Positions 1 to 8,523 of a stretch of DNA of 64,000 bases are shown here, one piece after another (position 1 is the stretch's first letter; every line of letters begins with the position of its first letter). The translations under genes and the position numbers were made by a program. Under the pieces are notes generated by a model. It did no database searches, was not told where the DNA came from, and saw nothing but the letters and a program-made list of their open reading frames with translations. Source of the DNA: JANNUT01 sp046331425 (lineage in GTDB: Bacteria > Acidobacteriota > Polarisedimenticolia > J045); NCBI GenBank assembly GCA_046331425.1, contig JAXLQU010000014.1:1-64000 (forward strand). Reading direction: 5' to 3'.

Positions 1-699
1 ATGTGAATTGAAGTCGAACTCCTCGCTACCGACCACCGCGCGCCCGCGCGCATCAAGCGGAACTGACGGCGACGAGGCGAACGTGTGGTGCACGACCTTG
101 CCATCGACAAATACGGCCAGTGGCGTGCGCAGATCACGCGACAATTGCTGCACGAACACGCGGCCCAATGTCACTGCGCCACGCAGCCGCCCGACTGGGC
201 GGCGTGCCGCTTCGATCGGCTGCTCGAAGCGCATCACGAGGTCGCCGGCGGCCACGCTGAGGGCCTGATGTACTCGCCCCTCGACCGAGTTGGTGTCGAT
301 CCCCAACAGCACGTAGGCCAATGGTGTCGATGCCGCCATCGGTTTGCCGTTGGCTCCATCGATGACCACCATGGTGCTGGCGAATTCGGATTGAAACGGT
401 TGGATCGCTTGCGTCAGCGATCCAACGTTACCGGCCACCAACGCGTCTTGCACCGCGCGCGACGCGGCGATGGCGCGCAGCACCGTCTGACCGCGCTCGA
501 GCCGATTGCGCAACAAGACTTCAGCCAACTGACCGGTGCGCGTGGCAAACTCGTGCTGCTCGATCTCCAGGCGTGCGGTTTCGTGAGTGCCGAACCACCA
601 CAGCACTGCTGTCAGTACCGAGCCGACCGCCAGCGCCACCACCAGCAGCAGTTGCAGTGCCGGTCGACTGCGGGACCAACCGCGCGGTGGCGTGTTCAC
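1..699 (-). CDS. Sensor histidine kinase, N-terminal part (runs off the left edge)
   Basis: A GTG-started frame of 233 codons is open to the window edge. The N-terminus is Arg-rich and followed by one hydrophobic helix (about residues 13-36) ending in WWFG. A long extracytoplasmic-looking segment follows, which is typical of the sensing domain of a membrane histidine kinase. Its GTG overlaps the TGA of the upstream response-regulator gene by four bases (GTGA), so the two are almost certainly co-translated as a two-component pair. No kinase motifs are inside the window, so the kinase call rests on the neighbour and the topology. Confidence 0.7.
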   Translation of the reverse strand, partial: MNTPPRGWSRSRPALQLLLVVALAVGSVLTAVLWWFGTHETARLEIEQHEFATRTGQLAEVLLRNRLERGQTVLRAIAASRAVQDALVAGNVGSLTQAIQPFQSEFASTMVVIDGANGKPMAASTPLAYVLLGIDTNSVEGRVHQALSVAAGDLVMRFEQPIEAARRPVGRLRGAVTLGRVFVQQLSRDLRTPLAVFVDGKVVHHTFASSPSVPLDARGRAVVGSEEFDFNSH

Positions 700-2072
700 G
701 CTTCGGAGTCCGAGGCGTTGGCACCGTACTGTGCGAGTTTGCGATAGAGCGTGGCCAAACTCAGGCCCAGCCGGCGCGCCGCCTCGCGTTTGTTGCCGCC
801 GCTATTCTCGATCGCGCGCTGAATCAGCCAGCGCTCAGCTTCCTCGAGCGTAAGTTCTTCGGACAGCCCGGAGGGCTCGAGCAGCGGCACGTTGGCGTTG
901 GCGCTGCCACGCATCGTTTCGGGTAGGTCTTCGACTTGAATCGTGTCGCCTGTTGCAAGCGCTGCGGCACGTGTCACGGCGTTTTCGAGTTCACGCACGT
1001 TGCCTGGCCAGCGGTGCGCCAGGAACGCCGCCTGCGCGTCCTCGCTGATTTTCTTCGGTTCGGTGTTGGAAGCTGCGGCGAGTGTGGCCACGAAGTGCAT
1101 CGCCAAGAGCAGCGCGTCGTCGCCACGTTCGCGCAACGAAGGCATCCGCAACTCGATCACGTTGATGCGGTAGTAGAGGTCCTCTCGAAATCGACCAGCG
1201 GCGACCTCGGCGGCAAGATCGCGATGTGTGGCGGCAATCACACGGACATCGACCCGGCGCGATTTGGTTTCACCAAGACGTTGAATCTCGCCGGTCTGCA
1301 AGACGCGCAGCAGTTTGACTTGCATCTCGGTCGGAATCTCGCCGACTTCGTCGAGCAGCAGGCTGCCGCCATGTGCTTCTTCGAACAACCCGGCCTTGTC
1401 CTTGACCGCACCGGTGAAGGCGCCGCGGGAGTGACCGAACAGTTCGGATTCGAGCAGTGTGGCTGGAATAGCGGCGCAATGAACCTTGACCAGTCGCGCT
1501 TCGGCCCGCGGCGAGAGTTCGTGGATTGCTTCGGCCAAGACCTCTTTCCCGGTGCCTGTTTCGCCTGTGATCAAGAGCGTCGCATCCGAGGCGGCGACTC
1601 GTTCTGCCAAGCGCAGTGCGGCTTGAAACGCCGGGGACTCGCCAACGACTCCGGCCAGCGACCGCCGTCCGCGGAGCGCTTGCCGCAGCCGGCGATTCTC
1701 TGCGGCGAGTTGGTGTTGTGTTATCGCCAACGCGACAGCCTTGCGCAACGCCTTGGCCCGCGGCGGCTTGACCAGCACATCGACGACGCCATGCTTCATC
1801 AGCGAAACCGCGTCCTCCACCGTAGCCTGGCCGCTGACTACCAGGAACGTGGTGTCGGGCGAGTCTTGGCGCATCGCCAACAGGAACTCGAGGCCGTTCA
1901 TTTCAGGCATGGCGAAGTCGGTAACGACCACCGCCGGTTGCAACTCGCGCCCGGCTTCGAGCGCGTCTGCCGGGCGATGAAACAAGCGCAGGTCGTATCC
2001 TTCGGATTCGAGTGCGGCGGCTACCCCGTCGCAGGTTACCGGATCGTCGTCGACCGCGAAGACTACCGGCAT
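696..2072 (-). CDS. NtrC-family sigma-54-dependent response regulator
   Basis: The 458-residue protein starts MPVVFAVDDDP. An upstream in-frame extension exists, but this ATG places the acidic triad D8-D10 at the usual receiver position. Domains in order are: receiver (phosphoacceptor D52 in VVVTDFAMP, signalling Lys in LVKPPRA); AAA+ domain with Walker A GETGTGKE, the sigma-54 contact loop GAFTGA and Walker B LLLDEVGEI; and a C-terminal Fis-type helix-turn-helix (NKREAARRLGLSLATLYRKL). It should activate sigma-54 promoters when phosphorylated. It starts 16 bases after the phosphodiester glycosidase gene and overlaps the sensor kinase gene by GTGA, so the three form one operon. The target genes cannot be read from the sequence. 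Confidence 0.93.
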   Translation of the reverse strand: MPVVFAVDDDPVTCDGVAAALESEGYDLRLFHRPADALEAGRELQPAVVVTDFAMPEMNGLEFLLAMRQDSPDTTFLVVSGQATVEDAVSLMKHGVVDVLVKPPRAKALRKAVALAITQHQLAAENRRLRQALRGRRSLAGVVGESPAFQAALRLAERVAASDATLLITGETGTGKEVLAEAIHELSPRAEARLVKVHCAAIPATLLESELFGHSRGAFTGAVKDKAGLFEEAHGGSLLLDEVGEIPTEMQVKLLRVLQTGEIQRLGETKSRRVDVRVIAATHRDLAAEVAAGRFREDLYYRINVIELRMPSLRERGDDALLLAMHFVATLAAASNTEPKKISEDAQAAFLAHRWPGNVRELENAVTRAAALATGDTIQVEDLPETMRGSANANVPLLEPSGLSEELTLEEAERWLIQRAIENSGGNKREAARRLGLSLATLYRKLAQYGANASDSEA

Positions 2073-2088
2073 GGGATCACCGATGTGC

Positions 2089-2943
2089 TCATGGCGCGCT
2101 CTTGCGCGAGAGGCCCAGCACGTTGGGAATCGGCCAGGGCTGATCGGCGAAACCCTCCTGTAGGCCGGCATCGAGAGCGCCGGTAAGTTCGTACTCGACT
2201 GTTCCCGACTTCACGAACATTTGAGCCTCGGGGCCGCCTTCGGTGTACATCGCATTCTTCAAGTCCAGTGGCAGTGTAAGCAGCATATCGATGAGATCGT
2301 GCACCGTGTTAGGGGAGCGCGAATGGATGAACAGGATACGCCCGCGCTTATCGATTCCGACCGCAGCGATGCTCCAGCGATTGTGGAGCTGCTGCTCCCA
2401 CACGTTTTGACCGTCCAACGACAGCATTCGGATGCTCTGCACGAGTGACGAGTACTTGCGACGCAACGTTTCGAAGTCCTGATGGTCGCGATCGATGATT
2501 TGAAGTGGCGGCACCGTACTGTCGACCGGATCGAAGGCTAAGACGCTCTTGTCCTTGGAGACCCGGGGGTTATTGATGACGGCACCGCTTTTCATCAGCG
2601 AGACGCTGGTGATGTGGTCAGCCTGATACATGGCGGCGTTGATTGCTGCCACCAGTGACGCTTCCTGGACCCATTGCCGAGGAGTCTTGGCTCGTGGATG
2701 AGCGTCGGCGGCGGCGGTGAGAAGCTTGACGGTGAAGAGCTTGGGATCTGCGCGTAGGACGCGAATCTTGGCGCCTGGGCCAGGATCGAGCCTTGGGGAC
2801 TCGAACTCGGCGAACTCCAAGCCGGGTTCGAGCGTCTTCCATGCCATGGTCTTGGCCGCGGTCTTGCCGCTGCAGCCACCGGTCAGCGGCAGCAGCAGTA
2901 ACGAGAGTGCGGCGAGGTGCGTGACGGCCAGGCGCAGGTTCAT
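2089..2943 (-). CDS. DUF2233 / phosphodiester glycosidase-family lipoprotein
   Basis: The 284-residue protein starts MNLRLAV. A hydrophobic signal ends in LPLTGGC, a plausible lipobox with C24, so the protein is probably lipid-anchored. The body carries family features of the NAGPA-like phosphodiester glycosidases: INNPRVSKDKSVLAF, AVGIDKRGRILFIHSRSP and a glycine-rich TEGGPEAQMFV near the C-terminus. Related proteins act on sugar phosphodiesters or remain uncharacterised, so the substrate is unknown. A longer in-frame start at 3285 would add 114 Arg-rich residues with no signal and is rejected. It is the first gene of the operon with the NtrC regulator. Confidence 0.75.
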   Translation of the reverse strand: MNLRLAVTHLAALSLLLLPLTGGCSGKTAAKTMAWKTLEPGLEFAEFESPRLDPGPGAKIRVLRADPKLFTVKLLTAAADAHPRAKTPRQWVQEASLVAAINAAMYQADHITSVSLMKSGAVINNPRVSKDKSVLAFDPVDSTVPPLQIIDRDHQDFETLRRKYSSLVQSIRMLSLDGQNVWEQQLHNRWSIAAVGIDKRGRILFIHSRSPNTVHDLIDMLLTLPLDLKNAMYTEGGPEAQMFVKSGTVEYELTGALDAGLQEGFADQPWPIPNVLGLSRKSAP

Positions 2944-3321
2944 CGGTCGGGCGATCCGAGTTGTGGCGATGATAGGGGCAATGTTAGGGCCCCGCCCAGT
3001 GAACGGCCGCTGGAAGTAGGGCCAAGATCCCACACTGCGACGATTCCTTTGTCCCGGCCTGCGAAATCCTTTGCACACACAATGCCCCGGCCCGCTGAGT
3101 AAGCAGGGCCGCGACACCGATCGAGGTGAAGCGCTCGCGTGAGGTCTGCATGCTGCTGCGCCCCTTCGGCCCGTTCGGATTGGCTGCAACACGAGGCGCT
3201 GTCCGCTGTGCAGTATTTCGAGATCTCGATCACGTTCTTCGGCCGGTTCGGATTGGCTGCAACACGAGGCGCGCGGCAAAACCATGAGCTGCGAGTGAGG
3301 CGCATGCCGCGGTGTTCGAAC
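2944..3321. other. Intergenic region with a direct repeat
   Basis: These 378 bases separate the operon start (minus) from the end of the HNH gene (minus). No convincing gene is seen. The region contains the two-copy 35-base direct repeat listed separately. It probably holds the promoter of the glycosidase/two-component operon, but no clear -35/-10 or sigma-54 (-24/-12) site was found. Confidence 0.5.
3165..3272. repeat. 35-base direct repeat, two copies
   Basis: Copies lie at 3165-3199 and 3238-3272, start to start 73 bases. They match at 34 of 35 positions; the only difference is C versus G at the seventh base. Each contains TTCGGATTGGCTGCAACACG. The function is unknown: a tandem operator, a remnant of a longer repeat array, or a recombination product are all possible. 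Confidence 0.85.
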
Positions 3322-5940
3322 TCATCGCCCGATCACCACAACACGCCGCTCGTTGCGATACCACGCACCACTCCCCGCCGGCCCCAATCGCCAAATACGC
3401 TGCAACGGCGTATCACCACTGACATGAAGATAGCCACCATGCTGCCCACGCCGATGATGCGTCGGACAAAGCGCATCGCCGTTGTCGTGATGGTCACTGC
3501 CACCGCGCGACTTGTAGTGGCGGTGATGCCACTCGATACGTCGCGCTGTACATCCTGGCGCCTCGCAGCGATGTCGTGAGCGCACAAACACCTCGGATCG
3601 CGACGCCGAGCGCTTCTCGGCCACGTCATACGCTGCGCAGAACTCTTCCAATATCGCCAACAGCCCCACCCACGCCGGCAGCCGGCGCGACGCCGCGGAA
3701 AACGTCCGGGCAGCACGCCAGGAAGGCAGATCTTCGTCGCTGATCGGCTGTGACCAATCGCAGTTCGCCGCATCGAGGCTGAGACGCTGTCGACGTGCTT
3801 CGATGCAACTCGAGAAATCGTTGGCCAATTCCACCGGCAAGCGCAGGCGCATCATGCTCCCCGCCACCGAGACTAACGCACCCTCGTCGCAGACTGCGTG
3901 CCCCGCACGTTTCACGGCCGCCAACGTGTCGCCCGGCCCGCAGCGAAGCGAGCCCAACCACGCTTCATCCGACATCGGCATCGGCGCGTCGGTTCGCCCT
4001 TCCACCGCGCTGGCCCACAGCAGCGCCCGCTTCTCATCGCGCAATCGTTTGACAGTGCACGCACGCAAATGCGAAACCCACAAAGCCTCGCACGATTCTT
4101 CGATAAATCCGCGGCCCAAGATCTGCACGACCAGCAGCGCCTTCTCGAGCCCAAACGCTCCATCCAGATACGCTTGCTGCAAGAGCTTGCGCCCTCGCAA
4201 CGCTCGCGCGACCCGCACACGATCCTCGATGGTGGTGCGCCCCAACCCCAACCGGTTCTCGGCATACGATCCGATGCTCGCAAACCCCAACTCGCGCAGC
4301 GCGCCGTTGTCGTTCATCTCTGTCAACACAGCAGCGAGGTTGCGTTCGATCGTGTCGGCCGCACCGGCCAAGCACTTCAGTTGCCACAACACCTCGCTGT
4401 CGGTCCCGACGCCCGCGCGCGACATCACCGTATCGAGTTGCGCGAGCACTTCGAGCGCCATCGTCATCGCCGGAAGTTCCATCCCCGACGGCGGACTCTC
4501 CGGATCCGACGGAGGATCGACCGCCTGCAGCCACGCTTGGAAAACGTCCGGGGGCTTGTCGCTGGCGAACTCTTCGGCAACCAAACTCTCGATGAACGAG
4601 ACGACCGTCGCATCGCCCCCTTCGACTCGGCGATACAGATCGAGCGCGTTTTCGAACGCAGCCCGCACCGCAGGCGGAACAGGGATGACCCACGACACGC
4701 GTGGCAGCTCGTCGATGTCGTCCGGTTGCGAGCCAGCGCTCTGCGGCCGAGGACTACGACCTGCCATCAACGAATCGTCAGGTTCCAACAACTCGCGACT
4801 GGAAGATGCGCTCGGCTCTGCGTCGGCAAGCATGTCATCGCCAATGGCAACGCCAAGCGTCGCACCGCCCGCGAGCCCTTCCGCATGCCGATCGGCATCC
4901 TCGTCACCACACCTCGTCGCAACGGCTTGACTCGCACCGCTCGCGGGCCCTTCCGCATGCCGATCGGCATCCTCGTCACCACACTTCGTCGCAACGGCTT
5001 GACTCGCACCGCTCGCGGGCCCTTCCGCATGCCGATCGGCATCCTCGTCACCACACCTCGTCGCAACGGCTCGACTCCCACCGCCACCGAGTCCTACCTC
5101 ACGCCGATCGGCACCCTCGCCATTGCACCTCGTCGCCATGGGTTGGCTCGCGTCGCCACCAAGTCCCGCCGCACAGTGATCGTCATCCTCGCCACCACAC
5201 TTCGCCGCAACGCGTTGACTCGCGTCGCTACCGAGCTTTGCCTCACGCCGATCGGCGTCCTCGCAGCCGATCGTCGACACAACGGGTTGACTCGCGTCGC
5301 TACCGAGCTCTGCCTCACGCCGAACGTCACTCTCGCCATCACACCTCGTCGCAACGGGTTGGCTCGCGTCGCGACCGACTCCCGCCGCCCACCGATCTGC
5401 ATCCTCGCCAGCACTCTTCGTCGCACCGGCTCGACTCGCACCTCCACCGCGCGCAGCGCCAACCAAGTCATCAGAACTCGCCAACTCATCACCAGCAATC
5501 GCCTGACCCTCGCGCACCATCTCCTTCAACCGACCCACGTTCAACCGTCGCGCACGCTCGACCCACACCCGAAGCGTCGACTCCGTCGCCACCCGCCCCA
5601 CCAACATCGCCTTGCACAGCCCAATCGGCGCCTCGCCATCGCTGCCCGTCACCGCCACGCGCAACCCCGGCAAGCGCTGAATCGCGTCATGCAAATCGGC
5701 ATGCCCGCGCAGCCACTTTCCGGTGCGTTCCAATTGCTCACGCGTGAAATCGTGCAACGAAGACGCCCCCGCGCTGCGCCACAACTCCCCCTCGACAACC
5801 AGCGCACACACCTTCGACAACGGCAACAACACCTGCACCGATTGCACCGCAAGCCGACGCGCGACTGCATCGCGATTCACAGCATCGAGCCATGGCGAGA
5901 GCACTGACAACTTGTTCGCACGCGAGATTGTTGTAGACAC
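3322..5940 (-). CDS. HNH endonuclease / DUF222-like protein with an internal 24-residue repeat array
   Basis: The 872-residue protein starts with GTG (5940), preceded at a good distance by GAGGG. The C-terminus is a zinc-type HNH nuclease: CEAPGC, then EWHHRHYKSRGGS, then a GDALCPTHHRRG block, with all Cys and His positions present. Both the N-terminal 150 residues and residues 410-700 are helical and resemble DUF222/RSAM-associated HNH proteins of Actinobacteria and Deltaproteobacteria. Residues 165-356 are eight tandem 24-residue units (consensus like GASQAVATRCGDEDADRHAEGL), Ala/Gly/Asp-rich and probably disordered. The family is usually multicopy; a mobile or competence-related DNA role has been guessed but is not established. 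The insertion of a repeat array between the two halves is unusual. Confidence 0.8.
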   Translation of the reverse strand: MSTTISRANKLSVLSPWLDAVNRDAVARRLAVQSVQVLLPLSKVCALVVEGELWRSAGASSLHDFTREQLERTGKWLRGHADLHDAIQRLPGLRVAVTGSDGEAPIGLCKAMLVGRVATESTLRVWVERARRLNVGRLKEMVREGQAIAGDELASSDDLVGAARGGGASRAGATKSAGEDADRWAAGVGRDASQPVATRCDGESDVRREAELGSDASQPVVSTIGCEDADRREAKLGSDASQRVAAKCGGEDDDHCAAGLGGDASQPMATRCNGEGADRREVGLGGGGSRAVATRCGDEDADRHAEGPASGASQAVATKCGDEDADRHAEGPASGASQAVATRCGDEDADRHAEGLAGGATLGVAIGDDMLADAEPSASSSRELLEPDDSLMAGRSPRPQSAGSQPDDIDELPRVSWVIPVPPAVRAAFENALDLYRRVEGGDATVVSFIESLVAEEFASDKPPDVFQAWLQAVDPPSDPESPPSGMELPAMTMALEVLAQLDTVMSRAGVGTDSEVLWQLKCLAGAADTIERNLAAVLTEMNDNGALRELGFASIGSYAENRLGLGRTTIEDRVRVARALRGRKLLQQAYLDGAFGLEKALLVVQILGRGFIEESCEALWVSHLRACTVKRLRDEKRALLWASAVEGRTDAPMPMSDEAWLGSLRCGPGDTLAAVKRAGHAVCDEGALVSVAGSMMRLRLPVELANDFSSCIEARRQRLSLDAANCDWSQPISDEDLPSWRAARTFSAASRRLPAWVGLLAILEEFCAAYDVAEKRSASRSEVFVRSRHRCEAPGCTARRIEWHHRHYKSRGGSDHHDNGDALCPTHHRRGQHGGYLHVSGDTPLQRIWRLGPAGSGAWYRNERRVVVIGR
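4873..5448 (-). repeat. In-frame 72-nt tandem repeat, 8 units, within the HNH gene
   Basis: Exactly eight 72-base units (24 codons) with no frame-breaking indels. The three units nearest 4873-5090 are almost identical, for example the CCCTTCCGCATGCCGATCGG segment at 4876 and 4948. The units toward 5448 are diverged, consistent with recent expansion at one end. This minisatellite probably varies in copy number between strains. Confidence 0.9.
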
Positions 5941-6060
5941 GCTGCACCCTCGAAGTGCCGTGAATGTACCAGCAAATCACACGAACAACCATCGAACGCC
6001 TGCTCTGAGTGAAATAATATTTTTCGTATGCGAGAAGCATCGGTTGCGATGAACATTGCT

Positions 6061-6455
6061 CCGCACGCTCTCCCAATGCGAAGCCCTCGACAGTGCCCCA
6101 CTCGTGCACGCACACGATGCGCCGACCGCAGACACTATTGCTTGTGCCCTGCTCTCGATCCGAGGCCCACGACAGTGCCCCGATCGTGCACGCACACGAT
6201 GCGCCGACCGCAAACACTATTGTTCCTGCCGCACTCTCGCTCCGCGGCCCACGACAGTGCCCCAATCGTGCACGCACACGATGCGCCGAATGCAAACGCC
6301 ATTTCCCCGGCCGCACTCTCGATGCGGGGCCTATGACGGCCCCGTACGTTCGTACGCACAACATACGCCGACTGCAAACACCCTTGCTCCGGCAGCATCC
6401 CCAATGCGAGGCCCACGACGGCGCCCCGCCTTTGCACGCACACCATGCGCTCTCT
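6061..6455. repeat. 82-nt tandem repeat array, about 5 copies
   Basis: The core CACGCACACGATGCGCCGA recurs with an exact 82-base step (GATGCGCCGA or its variant at 6116, 6198, 6280, 6362 and 6444). The second and third copies are nearly identical; the outer ones are diverged. The best copies contain the dyad ATCGTG-CACGCA-CACGAT (6-bp arms, 6-base loop). There are no unique spacers, so this is not a CRISPR array. It sits 120-510 bases upstream of the HNH gene start. Confidence 0.9.
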
Positions 6456-6717
6456 TCGATGAGCTTATGCATTGGCCTCATTCACGAAGCGCTAACCACC
6501 TGACCTGACGGCGTTGAGCGATTCCACGTTCCGATGGCGCCGAGGCCCCTCGCTCTGCCCGAGTACACGATCTGAAGATGATGAGGAGGAGTCGCGCGAG
6601 CGCATCGGCGAAGCGCTTGTTCCCACGTCTCGCCACGTCGAGCGGGTACACGACACGAAGGCCGCCGCGACCGGTCGGCTTGCCTGCATTCACGATCCGA
6701 GCCGCGCCCCGGGGCTG

Positions 6718-6860
6718 CATCTCCGCACCGCAGCATCTCCGCACCCCACTGCCGCATCTCCGCACCGCAGCATCTCCGCGCCCCACCGCCTCATCTCCGC
6801 ACCGCCGCAACACCTCCGCACCCCACTGCCGCATCTCCGCACCGCAACATCTCCGCACCC
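6718..6860. repeat. Compound 37-nt repeat (16 + 21 nt)
   Basis: CATCTCCGC starts recur at 6718, 6734, 6755, 6771, 6792, 6811 (as CACCTCCGC), 6832 and 6848. The steps are 16, 21, 16, 21, 19, 21 and 16, so a 37-nt higher-order unit is present nearly four times. It lies about 120 bases upstream of the DUF362 gene. Its function is unknown, and slippage-type expansion is likely. Confidence 0.85.
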
Positions 6861-6977
6861 CGCCGCCACACCCCGAACCACCGCTGCCCAACACCGCCAC
6901 CTCTCGACTCCTCATCCAGCAGCCGCTCCGCCATCCCGCGCCCTGCCCTGCCCCTCTCGCCGCCCTCGACCGAACAA

Positions 6978-8453
6978 ATGTCAAGTGCGATCCGCTGGGC
7001 ATCGCCGTACGGATCAGCGGTTCTCGAGAGGGAGAGGCTGTTGCACGACAGAGGCTTGGGTCGACGGGACTTCCTGCGAGCCGGAATGTTCGCCGCAGGC
7101 GGAGCGTTGCTTCCATCCGGCGCGCGCGCCGGCGGTCCGCGCACGCGCGTGATCCACGTTCATCACGGTCTCGCCGCGCGTTGGTCGCGCGACGCCAGCT
7201 ACTATCGGCAGCACGTCGATCAAGGTGTGGTCAGCGAGATGCTCGATGCAGCGGTGAAGTCCTTGAAAGGGCTGCCGACCGTTGCGGCCTGGCGTGCCGT
7301 CTTCGCACTCTCCAACAACGCCACTCGAAAGTTGGCGATCAAGGTCAACCTCAACAACTCCAAGACCGCTGTCGACGGCGCTCGGCACGACATCGACGCG
7401 GTCCCGCATCCGGTCATCGCCGCGATCCGCGGTTTCGCCTCGGCCGGCGGCAATCACGCCAACGTGACGGTGTACGACGCCACCAACACCGATCCCACTC
7501 GCTTCATCGCAACCTGGTTTTGCGATGCGATTCGCGCTTGGTACCCATTCACGAAGTTCCACGCCGCAGGCGGCGGAGACTCGGCACCCGGCACCTATCT
7601 CGATCAACCGTACGATGCTGCGACGCACGTCACTTGGGATTCCGCACACGTCAACCCGCCGCCGCGCACGCGCGTCGCGCAGATCGCGCTGGATGCCGAT
7701 TACCTGGTGAACATTCCGCTCGTGAAGCGGCACTGCGCCACCAACGTCACGCTTGGCTTCAAGAACCACTTCGGCTCGATCGACCGTTGCGATCGCTTGC
7801 ACCCATGGGTCGAAGTCGACGTCACCACCGCGTCGCTTCTGGCGGACGTCATGGCCAGCCCGCAGAAACTGGGTGATCCCTCGGTACGCTCGATCGCTCA
7901 GAAGACAGTGCTCACCGTGGGTGATCTGCTCTACGGCCAACCGTGCTCGAACTTCGATCACACGCCGAGGCCGTGGCAAACCTGGCGGCGCGAATGGCCC
8001 AACTCGCTGATCGTCTCCGACAATGTCGTGGCGGCCGATTCGGTGATGCTCGATCTGTTGGAAGCCGAACCTGCCAACGACGGCGATTGCGGCCTGCTGC
8101 GTTCGTGGGCGCGGCGCCATCTGCAGATCGCCGAACAGAAAGGGCTGGGGCCGCATGAGACGGTCCCGTTGCCGGCGGGCGCTGTGTTCGATGCATCGCG
8201 CATGAACTACACCAAGTTCGACTACCGCTACGTCGACCTGCAGGCAGGGGGCGCCTATCTCACCGTCGCGCCGCACCCGGGAGGCGCGACGCAACTCTCC
8301 TGGTCGCACTACTTCCCCGGGCCGTGCGAGGTGCAGCGCTCGGGATCGGCGGACTTCGCTAGCTACACGGTGCTGGGCATTACCACCGATTCGACATGGT
8401 ACGACGCCAACCCACCGGGCCCCTCGTTCTATCGTGTTTTGTACGCGGGTTGA
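6978..8453 (+). CDS. DUF362-domain protein, Tat-exported
   Basis: The protein has 491 residues from ATG 6978. A twin-arginine signal is visible: LGRRDFLRAGMFAAGGALL, so export in folded form is expected. A TTG at 7041 directly after GGGAGAGG would give a more typical short n-region and is a real alternative start. The body matches DUF362 proteins: AIKVNLNNS, DYLVNIPLVKRH and TLGFKNHFGSI with conserved Lys and His residues. DUF362 proteins are often exported and linked to Fe-S or redox functions, but this one lacks a ferredoxin-type cysteine cluster. Seventy bases separate it from the next start, so the secreted ASPIC/FG-GAP gene is likely co-transcribed. Confidence 0.82.
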   Translation: MSSAIRWASPYGSAVLERERLLHDRGLGRRDFLRAGMFAAGGALLPSGARAGGPRTRVIHVHHGLAARWSRDASYYRQHVDQGVVSEMLDAAVKSLKGLPTVAAWRAVFALSNNATRKLAIKVNLNNSKTAVDGARHDIDAVPHPVIAAIRGFASAGGNHANVTVYDATNTDPTRFIATWFCDAIRAWYPFTKFHAAGGGDSAPGTYLDQPYDAATHVTWDSAHVNPPPRTRVAQIALDADYLVNIPLVKRHCATNVTLGFKNHFGSIDRCDRLHPWVEVDVTTASLLADVMASPQKLGDPSVRSIAQKTVLTVGDLLYGQPCSNFDHTPRPWQTWRREWPNSLIVSDNVVAADSVMLDLLEAEPANDGDCGLLRSWARRHLQIAEQKGLGPHETVPLPAGAVFDASRMNYTKFDYRYVDLQAGGAYLTVAPHPGGATQLSWSHYFPGPCEVQRSGSADFASYTVLGITTDSTWYDANPPGPSFYRVLYAG

Positions 8454-8523
8454 CGGGATCTCTCGATCGATCGCCGTATCTTTGCGGCCGGCACGACCGG
8501 CACGATCGATCGAGGGGCGTCGC

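Larger units (their letters stand above)
5941..6977. other. Non-coding, repeat-rich intergenic region
   Basis: About 1 kb lies between the HNH gene (leftward) and the DUF362 gene (rightward). It holds a short AT-rich patch (AATAATATTTTTCG around 6014-6027) and the 82-nt array (about 6061-6450). A gap without recognisable features (6455-6715) and the 37-nt compound array (6718-6860) follow. All long open frames here overlap the arrays in several frames at once and look like repeat artefacts, so no gene is called. The promoters of both flanking genes must lie here. Confidence 0.7.

Noticed and set aside
4701..5747. Second plus-strand frame in the repeat region (348 codons)
   Set aside because: The 72-nt repeats are multiples of three, so every frame stays open; the translation is low-complexity His/Arg/Ser without a domain.
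3898..5907. Plus-strand open frame of 669 codons opposite the HNH gene
   Set aside because: It is Arg/Pro/His/Thr-rich and shows the same repeats in antisense; the minus frame has the HNH motif, a start codon with a ribosome site and a sensible composition.
6061..6455. CRISPR array
   Set aside because: The copies are contiguous with no unique spacers, the unit is far too long, and no cas genes are nearby.
5738..6481. Minus-strand 247-codon frame through the 82-nt array
   Set aside because: 82 is not a multiple of three, yet several frames are open; the translation is Cys/Arg-rich with no start signal, as expected of the repeat DNA itself.
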